Below the pieces are notes generated by a model. That model was given only the letters and a program-made list of their open reading frames with translations. It was not told the origin of the DNA and did no database searches. A program made the position numbers and the translations under genes. A stretch of DNA of 23,341 nucleotides from Dehalococcoidia bacterium (lineage in GTDB: Bacteria; Chloroflexota; Dehalococcoidia; Dehalococcoidales; BS750m-G39): positions 1 through 23,341 of the forward strand of contig SOKR01000149.1 of NCBI GenBank assembly GCA_004375675.1, in the 5' to 3' direction. Of the stretch, positions 8,268-14,316 are shown piece after piece (positions within the stretch are counted from its first letter, which is position 1; every line of letters starts with the position of its first letter).

Positions 8268-9146
8268 ATGATCCTCATCGGCGAAAATCTGAATATAATG
8301 TCGCAGACCCTTGGCCCGGCAATGAAAGAGAGAAACCCGGGGCCCATCCAGGAGATGGCTAAAGCCGAGACCGAAGCCGGCGTCGATTACATCGACCTCA
8401 ACATCGGTCCCGCCCGCAAGGCGGGGGACGAGATGATGAAATGGGTGGTCGAAACGGCGCAGGCGGTTACCGATAAGCCGCTGTCGCTGGATACCACCAA
8501 CCCGGTGGCTATGGAGGCGGGGCTGAAGGTGGCGAAGAACAGGGCGCTGATTAATTCCATCTCCCTTCAGCCCGACAGGCTGGAGAAGGAGTTGCCCCTG
8601 GTCAGCAAATATAATGCCTACATGATAGGGCTGCTCTGGGGGGTGGAGGGGATGCCCCGCGACGCCAACGAGCGGGCTATGCTTGCCGTTGACATCATGT
8701 ATAAAGCCAACGAGGCCGGTATTGCCAACGAGGATATCTGGATAGACCCTATCCTGACGCCGGTGTCGGTGGAAATAAACCAGTTGCAAGCCTGTTTTGA
8801 GTTTATGGCTATGCTCAAAGATATCGCCCCCGATTGCAAATCGACCGTCGGGCTTTCCAATATCTCCAACGGTACGCCCACCCATCTCAGGCCCCACCTG
8901 AACCGAACCTGTATGATAATGCTGATGAGGCATGGGCTTTATTCGGCGATAGTCGATGCCTTCGATACCGAGCTGATAGCTATCGCCCGTGGCCAGAAAC
9001 CGAAAATCGTCGAGGTGGTGCACCGGGTGATGGACGGCGAAAAAATCGACCTCTCCTCCTTAAGCGAGGAAGAAGCCAAGTACGCCAAGACGGTCAGGGT
9101 TATTACCGGCGAAGCCCTTTACTCCCATTCCTGGCTTGAGATATAG
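8268..9146 (+). CDS. acsE: Methyltetrahydrofolate:corrinoid/iron-sulfur protein methyltransferase
   Basis: AcsE transfers the methyl group of 5-methyl-THF to the Co(I) of the corrinoid iron-sulfur protein. It is a pterin-binding TIM barrel of the MeTr family. The 292 residues exceed the roughly 262 of the Moorella enzyme, mainly by a C-terminal extension. Folate-binding residues line up without gaps with Moorella through residue 160: DLNIGPA (Asp43, Asn45), Asp75 in LDTTN, Asn96 in ALINS and Asp160 in WIDPI. GLSNIS with Asn198 corresponds to the Asn that protonates N5. The ATG at 8268 has a perfect AGGAGGT ribosome site. This is the last gene of the carbonyl-branch block before the largest intergenic gap. 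Confidence 0.95.
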   Translation: MILIGENLNIMSQTLGPAMKERNPGPIQEMAKAETEAGVDYIDLNIGPARKAGDEMMKWVVETAQAVTDKPLSLDTTNPVAMEAGLKVAKNRALINSISLQPDRLEKELPLVSKYNAYMIGLLWGVEGMPRDANERAMLAVDIMYKANEAGIANEDIWIDPILTPVSVEINQLQACFEFMAMLKDIAPDCKSTVGLSNISNGTPTHLRPHLNRTCMIMLMRHGLYSAIVDAFDTELIAIARGQKPKIVEVVHRVMDGEKIDLSSLSEEEAKYAKTVRVITGEALYSHSWLEI

Positions 9147-9157
9147 CCTAAAACCCC

Positions 9158-9186
9158 TACACTGAAAAGGCATATTCGTGTATAAT
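9158..9186 (+). promoter_or_regulatory. Candidate sigma70-type promoter before metF
   Basis: The 92-base gap between acsE and metF is the longest clean gap between genes here, and it is AT-richer than its surroundings. It holds a perfect TATAAT at 9181-9186, 53 bases before the metF ATG. The best -35 at 17-base spacing is TACACT (9158-9163), only three matches to TTGACA. I saw no rho-independent terminator for the upstream genes in this gap. It may give the metF/fdh block its own transcript on top of read-through. Confidence 0.4.
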
Positions 9187-9238
9187 AGAGGATGTTCATT
9201 TTCGGGGAAATTTTCAGCGATTAGAAGGGAAGAGCTAG

Positions 9239-10114
9239 ATGAGCCTGCAGCCGTTGTTCGATAAGGGGAAATTCGTTATCACCGCCGAGGTCGGGCCTTT
9301 GAAAGGCACCGATACCACTGAATTGATGGAGGCGGTCGAGATTCTAAAAGGCAAGGTGGACGCGGCTAATGTTACCGACCAGCAAAGCTCGGTGATGAGA
9401 TTAGGCTCGCTGGCGGTCTGCCATTTGCTTAAAATGAAGGGGCTTGAGCCCGTCTTCCAGGTGACCTGCCGCGATAGGAACCGATTGGCTTTGCAATCCG
9501 ACCTCTTGAGCGCCGCGGTGCTGGGTATCGAGAACGTCCTCTCTATCACCGGCGATTTGCCCGTGCTCGGCGACCACCCCGAAGCCAAGCCGGTCTATGA
9601 CCTGGACTCGGTGCACCTGCTCTGGGTGATGAAGAAACTGAGCGAAGGCTACGACATGCAGGGCAACGAACTCAAGGGGAAGCCCAGTTTTTTCCCGGGG
9701 GCGGTGGTAAATCCGGGGGCGGATACCGAAGCCGCCCGCGAGTTGCAGCTGATAAAGATGGAGAAGAAAATCGAAGCCGGCGCCCGCTTTTTCCAGACGC
9801 AGGCTGTATACGACCCCGACGCCTTCGCCAAGTTTATGAAGCGGGCGGGGAAATTCGGTGTTCCCATTCTGGCGGGGATAATACCCTTGAAGTCGGCGGG
9901 TATGGCCAGGTTTATGAATAAGAACGTTTCGGGCGTTTTTGTGCCCGACGAGCTGATTGAAAAGATGACCGCCGCCGAGGATAAGACCCGGATGGGCGTA
10001 GAAATTGCGGCTGATTTAGTCAAGGAGCTTAAAGGTATGTGCCAGGGGGTGCATATCATGGCTATCGGTTGGGAGAAGAAAGTGCCTCTGGTGCTAGAGG
10101 CGGCGGGGATATAA
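9239..10114 (+). CDS. metF: Methylenetetrahydrofolate reductase, MetF family (copy 1)
   Basis: MetF reduces 5,10-methylene-THF to 5-methyl-THF with FAD, the last step of the methyl branch. The protein has 291 residues and is a complete MetF TIM barrel. Motifs are FVITAEVGPLKG with Glu17 (the position of the catalytic Glu of E. coli MetF), DAANVTDQQS, QVTCRDRNRLALQSD, ITGDLP with Asp106 at the folate-contacting Asp position, FFQTQAVYD, and AGIIPLKSAGMARFM. The ATG at 9239 follows an AGAAGGGA ribosome site. In acetogens this short MetF works with MetV. A MetV gene lies about 9.3 kb downstream, and a second MetF lies at 21530. The direct electron donor is not evident from the sequence. Confidence 0.93.
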   Translation: MSLQPLFDKGKFVITAEVGPLKGTDTTELMEAVEILKGKVDAANVTDQQSSVMRLGSLAVCHLLKMKGLEPVFQVTCRDRNRLALQSDLLSAAVLGIENVLSITGDLPVLGDHPEAKPVYDLDSVHLLWVMKKLSEGYDMQGNELKGKPSFFPGAVVNPGADTEAARELQLIKMEKKIEAGARFFQTQAVYDPDAFAKFMKRAGKFGVPILAGIIPLKSAGMARFMNKNVSGVFVPDELIEKMTAAEDKTRMGVEIAADLVKELKGMCQGVHIMAIGWEKKVPLVLEAAGI

Positions 10115-10139
10115 TTATAGTGGTTAGTCTGATTGCAGG

Positions 10140-10805
10140 ATGAATAGTAGTTTGCTCTCGGTGCCTGACGAAAAGAATTACGAATACGGCTATAAGTTTG
10201 CCTATAAAATCGCCAGCCAGCAGCTGATGGAGGCTGACGGCATCGAGCGAATTTGCCGCAACAGCGGCGCCGAATACAAAAAAATAGATTCCCATCCCGT
10301 AATCATCCTCGACTACCTGAACCAAAACTATCGAATCAGCCTGCCCGAGGTGGCGATTTCCCTGTCGGATAGCGCTGAAGAAGTGCCCTTGAAGGACAAG
10401 ATTCTGCTGCTTCACTATCTAACTCAAGCCAGGGGCACGCCGCTGGCTGATAAGTTGATAGCCTATAAGGAATTGCCCGAGGGTGTCGGCTATTTCCGCA
10501 CCTTCCACAAGAGGGCGATAAAGCCGCTCGTCGACCATTTCGGGCGTCTGCCGATGAAACTAATAGAGGCCGCTAAAGAGCTGGGCGGCCATAAAGCCGA
10601 TTACGGCGATGTGGCCGTGACCATAAACGCCTTCAAGCGGGTACCCATAACCTTTGTCCTCTGGCGGGGCGATGAGGAGTTTCCCCCTGACGGCAGCATC
10701 TTATTCGATGCTACCGTATCCGATTACCTGTCTATAGAGGACATAAACGTGCTCTGCGAGAGAATTGCCTGGAAGCTGGTCAGATTGTTGAAGGAAGGGA
10801 GTTAA
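10140..10805 (+). CDS. DUF3786 domain-containing protein
   Basis: The protein has 221 residues with the C-terminal pattern of the DUF3786 family, whose function is not established. Recognisable family features are the ICRNSGAEY segment near residue 40, a central stretch ending in GYFRTFHKRAIKP, and the C-terminal FVLWRGDEEFPPDGSILFD followed by a YLSIEDI segment. There is no membrane segment and only two cysteines. The ATG at 10140 has a poor ribosome site (GCAGGA directly adjacent). An in-frame TAG at 10125-10127 prevents an upstream start, and a GTG at 10161 is an alternative. It sits 25 bases after metF and 6 before nuoE. Genes of this family often neighbour corrinoid or CODH genes in anaerobes (recollection, not checked), which suggests a corrinoid or Fe-S related accessory role. 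Confidence 0.75.
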   Translation: MNSSLLSVPDEKNYEYGYKFAYKIASQQLMEADGIERICRNSGAEYKKIDSHPVIILDYLNQNYRISLPEVAISLSDSAEEVPLKDKILLLHYLTQARGTPLADKLIAYKELPEGVGYFRTFHKRAIKPLVDHFGRLPMKLIEAAKELGGHKADYGDVAVTINAFKRVPITFVLWRGDEEFPPDGSILFDATVSDYLSIEDINVLCERIAWKLVRLLKEGS

Positions 10806-10811
10806 GCACCG

Positions 10812-11282
10812 GTGGAAGTTGATTTCGCTAAAGAGTCGGAGAAAATAACCGCCAACTACAGCCGGGATAGCGGCAACCTTATCCCCATACTCCAGGAAGC
10901 CCAGGAGAAGTTCGGCTATCTGCCCGCCGAGGCGATGCAGAAGATCGCCAAATTCTTGAAGCTGCCCGAGAGCACCATTTTTGGGGTGAGCACCTTTTAC
11001 GCCCAGTTTAAGCTTACCCCCACCGGTCGAACGAAGATAGTCGTTTGCCGGGGGACGGCCTGCCACGTGCGGGGTGGGGCGCGCATTCTCCGCGAGATTG
11101 AGAGGCGGCTGGGCATTAAGCCCGGAGAGACTACCGAAGACATGGAGTACAGCCTGGAAACAATAGCCTGCATCGGCGCCTGCGCCCTGGCGCCGACGAT
11201 GAGAATAGATAATGAGACATATGGTCAGATGACGACTAAGAAAGTTGCGGAGGTAGTTGGTGTCGAAGCAAAAGCCAGCTAG
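10812..11282 (+). CDS. NuoE-like [2Fe-2S] subunit (thioredoxin-like ferredoxin), copy 1
   Basis: This is a NuoE/HndA/HydC-type subunit: an N-terminal helical bundle followed by a thioredoxin-fold [2Fe-2S] domain. It passes electrons to or from the flavin subunit NuoF. The 156 residues are normal for the family. Cluster ligands are Cys79-x4-Cys84 (VCRGTACHVRGG) and Cys120-x3-Cys124 (CIGACALAP). Helical-bundle motifs are NLIPILQEAQEKFGYLP and IFGVSTFYAQF. The start is GTG at 10812; an AAGGAAGGGA ribosome site ends 11 bases upstream. It overlaps the start of the following NuoF-GltD gene by 23 bases, suggesting translational coupling and a tight complex with it. Confidence 0.93.
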   Translation: MEVDFAKESEKITANYSRDSGNLIPILQEAQEKFGYLPAEAMQKIAKFLKLPESTIFGVSTFYAQFKLTPTGRTKIVVCRGTACHVRGGARILREIERRLGIKPGETTEDMEYSLETIACIGACALAPTMRIDNETYGQMTTKKVAEVVGVEAKAS

Positions 11283-14200
11283 TCAGGCGGGCAATAAGCG
11301 TACCATCCTGGTCTGTAACGGGACGGGGTGTGTTTCCGGCAAGGCGTTTGAAATCAGGGAAGCGCTGGAAAAGCAAGTAGCCAAGCTGGGCTTGAAGGGG
11401 GTGGCGGTGGACTTTACTGGCTGCCACGGCTTTTGCCAGCAGGGACCTATCGCCGTTGTCGAGCCTGAGGGCATCTTCTATGCCAAGGTCACCGTTGACG
11501 ATGTGTCTGAGATTGTCCGGTCCCACCTTCGCGACGGCAAGCCGGTGGCGCGCCTGTTTTACCACGACCCGATTAGTGATGAAGCCATACCCTGCTACAA
11601 GGATATTACCTTTTACAGCCAGCAGCATCGCATAGTACTGCGCAACTGCGGGCACATCAATCCGGAGAGAATCGAGGACTACGTTAAGACGGGCGGCTAC
11701 GACTCGCTACGTAAGGTACTGGCCGAGATGAGCCAGGAGCAGGTTATCGACGAGGTCAAACGCTCAGGTTTGCGGGGGAGGGGAGGGGCCGGCTTTTCCA
11801 CCGGCCAGAAGTGGGAGTTTTGCTACAAGGCACCGGGCGACCAGAAGTATATGATATGCAACGCCGACGAGGGCGACCCCGGGGCTTTTATGGACAGGAG
11901 CATCATGGAGGCTGACCCCCATACCGTTATCGAGGGTATGGCTATCGCCGCCTACGCCATCGGTGCCTCCGAAGGCTATATCTACATCAGGGCCGAATAC
12001 CCGCTGGCGGTGCAGCGGGTGCGGCTGGCTATCAAGCAGACCGAAGAGAAGGGATTCCTGGGTGATAAAATACTCGGCTCTGATTTCAGCTTTCACCTCC
12101 ACGTCAAGGAAGGTGCGGGGGCTTTTGTCTGCGGCGAGGAAACGGCGCTGATGGCGTCTATCGAGGGCAAGCGGGGGATGCCCCGCCCGCGCCCACCCTT
12201 CCCCGCCCAGTCGGGCTTATGGGGTAAGCCGAGCAATATAAACAACGTTAAATCGCTGGCTACGATACCGGTTATTATTGCCAGGGGCGCCGACTGGTAC
12301 GCCCAGATCGGCACCGAGAAGAGCAAGGGAACCGTTGTTTTCGCCCTCACGGGCCACATTGCCAACAGCGGCCTGGTCGAGGTGCCGATGGGCTTCCCGC
12401 TGCAAAAGATTATCTACGAAATCGGCGGGGGTATTCCCAACGGCAAGCGCTTTAAGGCGGTGCAGACCGGAGGTCCTTCGGGAGGCTGCCTGCCCGCCAG
12501 TCTGTTGAACCAGCCTGTTGACTATGAGACGCTGGCTCAGGCCGGCTCTATCATGGGGTCGGGGGGCATGGTGGTCATGGACGAGGACACCTGCATGGTC
12601 GATGTCGCCCGCTATTTCCTCTCCTTTACCCAGGACGAGTCGTGCGGCAAGTGTGTTCCCTGCCGTCTGGGGACGAAGCAGATGCTGGACATCCTCGACG
12701 ATATTACCCACGGTCGGGGCAAGATGGAGGACATCGACCTGCTGCTGAGCATGAGCGAGCAGATTAAAGCCGGCTCGCTTTGCGGGCTGGGGCAGACGGC
12801 GCCCAACCCCGTTTTGACCACCATACGCTATTTCCGCGACGAATACGAGGAGCATATCAAGAATCACCACTGCCGTGCGGCGGTATGCGAGGGGATAGTC
12901 AGCGCTCCCTGTACACATACCTGTCCCGCAGGCGTGGATGCGCCCCGCTATATCCGCTTTATCGCCAAGGGCAAGCCAGGCGAGGCAGTAGCCGTAATCA
13001 GGGAGAAGATTCCCTTCCCCTCGGTCTGCGGCTATGTTTGCATCCATCCCTGCGAGGCTAAGTGCCGTCGGGAGCTGCTCGATGAGGCTATCGGCATACG
13101 AGTCCTGAAGCGCTTTGCCGTTGACAACGACAACGGTATGTGGAAGCAAAACTCAAAGATTGCTCCCGAAACCGGCAAACGTGTTGCCATCGTCGGCTCG
13201 GGTCCGGCCGGGCTTACCGCCGCTTTCTACCTGGCCAAGCTGGGGCAAAAAGTGACCGTTTTCGAAGCTCTGCCCGAGGCGGGGGGCATGATGCGGGTGG
13301 CTATTCCCGACTACCGTCTGCCCAAGGACGTGCTGCAAAACGACATCAGGGAGATAGAGGCGGTTGGAGTTGACATAAAGACTGAAACAAAAGTCGAATC
13401 TACGGACGAGTTATTTGAACAGGGCTACGATGCCATCTTCCTGGCTACGGGCGCGCATCAGGGCTTGAAGATAGGGGTCAAGGGCGAGGACAGCCAAGGA
13501 GTGATGGACTGCGTGAGCTTTTTGCGCGAGGTGAGCCTGGGCAAGAAGGTGGAGGTGGGGGAGGGGGTGGCCGTTATCGGCGGCGGTAACGCGGCTATAG
13601 ATTCGGCGCGAACCGCGCTGCGCCTGGGCGCTAAAGAGGTGACCATCGTTTACCGCCGTACTAAAGATGAGATGCCCGCCGCGACTGAGGAAATCGAGGG
13701 GGCTATCGAAGAAGGCGTCAATGTGCGCTTCCTGGCGGCGCCCTCGAGCATAACCACCAAGAACGGCAAGCTTGAACTTGAGTGCCTCGCCATGAGCCTG
13801 GGCGATATAGACGCCAGCGGGCGGCGCCGACCCGAGCCTATCGAGGGCAGTGAGTTCGTGATGAGCTTTGACACTATTATTGCCGCTATCGGCCAGAGGC
13901 CCGAGATTCCATCTCGCTTTAAGCTGTCGCTGGGGCGGGGCAATACCATCGAGATCGACCCCGATAGCCTGGCGACGAATAAAGAAGGGGTTTTTGCCGG
14001 CGGCGACGTGGTCAAAGGGCCGGCTTCGGTGATTGAAGCTATTGCCCACGGGCGGCTGGCGGCAACATCAATCGATAAATACCTGGGTGGGGAGGGGGAT
14101 ATCGACGAGATACTGGCACCGCCCGAGGAGGCGATGGCGCCGCTGGAGGAAGCGGAGGAGGAGATGCGAGTAGAGATACCGGCACCGCCCGCCAAGGAAC

Positions 14201-14304
14201 GGAGAAAGAATTTCGAGGACGTGGAGCTGGGATTAGCTGAGAAGATGGCTATTAAAGAGGCCGAGCGGTGCTTGAGATGCGACCTTGAAGAGAGAGAAGA
14301 GTAG
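11260..14304 (+). CDS. NuoF-type flavoprotein fused to GltD/NfnB-type NAD(P) oxidoreductase
   Basis: This 1014-residue fusion has four parts. Residues ~15-110 are a thioredoxin-like [2Fe-2S] domain (Cys19, Cys24, Cys55, Cys59), as on HydB. Residues ~130-530 are the NuoF core with GRGGAGFSTGQKW at ~172, CNADEGDPG at 200, SLBB, and [4Fe-4S] ligands Cys462, Cys465, Cys468 and Cys508. Residues ~545-1000 are a GltD/NfnB-like module with Fe-S cysteines 551, 555, 590, 594, 598 and 602, an FAD Rossmann motif at 642 (VAIVGSGPAG), an NAD(P) motif at 770 (VAVIGGGNAA) and GVFAGGDV at 910. A final CLRC (1004-1007) ends it. It probably joins NAD(H) at FMN to NADP(H) at the GltD FAD and feeds FdhA. GTG at 11260 is preferred over TTG at 11257 because of spacing from GGAGGT (11249-11254). 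Confidence 0.9.
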   Translation: MSKQKPASQAGNKRTILVCNGTGCVSGKAFEIREALEKQVAKLGLKGVAVDFTGCHGFCQQGPIAVVEPEGIFYAKVTVDDVSEIVRSHLRDGKPVARLFYHDPISDEAIPCYKDITFYSQQHRIVLRNCGHINPERIEDYVKTGGYDSLRKVLAEMSQEQVIDEVKRSGLRGRGGAGFSTGQKWEFCYKAPGDQKYMICNADEGDPGAFMDRSIMEADPHTVIEGMAIAAYAIGASEGYIYIRAEYPLAVQRVRLAIKQTEEKGFLGDKILGSDFSFHLHVKEGAGAFVCGEETALMASIEGKRGMPRPRPPFPAQSGLWGKPSNINNVKSLATIPVIIARGADWYAQIGTEKSKGTVVFALTGHIANSGLVEVPMGFPLQKIIYEIGGGIPNGKRFKAVQTGGPSGGCLPASLLNQPVDYETLAQAGSIMGSGGMVVMDEDTCMVDVARYFLSFTQDESCGKCVPCRLGTKQMLDILDDITHGRGKMEDIDLLLSMSEQIKAGSLCGLGQTAPNPVLTTIRYFRDEYEEHIKNHHCRAAVCEGIVSAPCTHTCPAGVDAPRYIRFIAKGKPGEAVAVIREKIPFPSVCGYVCIHPCEAKCRRELLDEAIGIRVLKRFAVDNDNGMWKQNSKIAPETGKRVAIVGSGPAGLTAAFYLAKLGQKVTVFEALPEAGGMMRVAIPDYRLPKDVLQNDIREIEAVGVDIKTETKVESTDELFEQGYDAIFLATGAHQGLKIGVKGEDSQGVMDCVSFLREVSLGKKVEVGEGVAVIGGGNAAIDSARTALRLGAKEVTIVYRRTKDEMPAATEEIEGAIEEGVNVRFLAAPSSITTKNGKLELECLAMSLGDIDASGRRRPEPIEGSEFVMSFDTIIAAIGQRPEIPSRFKLSLGRGNTIEIDPDSLATNKEGVFAGGDVVKGPASVIEAIAHGRLAATSIDKYLGGEGDIDEILAPPEEAMAPLEEAEEEMRVEIPAPPAKERRKNFEDVELGLAEKMAIKEAERCLRCDLEEREE

Positions 14305-14316
14305 CTTAAGGAGGCT

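Noticed and set aside
12217..13149. Open minus-strand frame of about 310 codons opposite the NuoF-GltD fusion
   Set aside because: It spans the NuoF/GltD junction, has no ribosome site or family motif, and mirrors conserved plus-strand coding.
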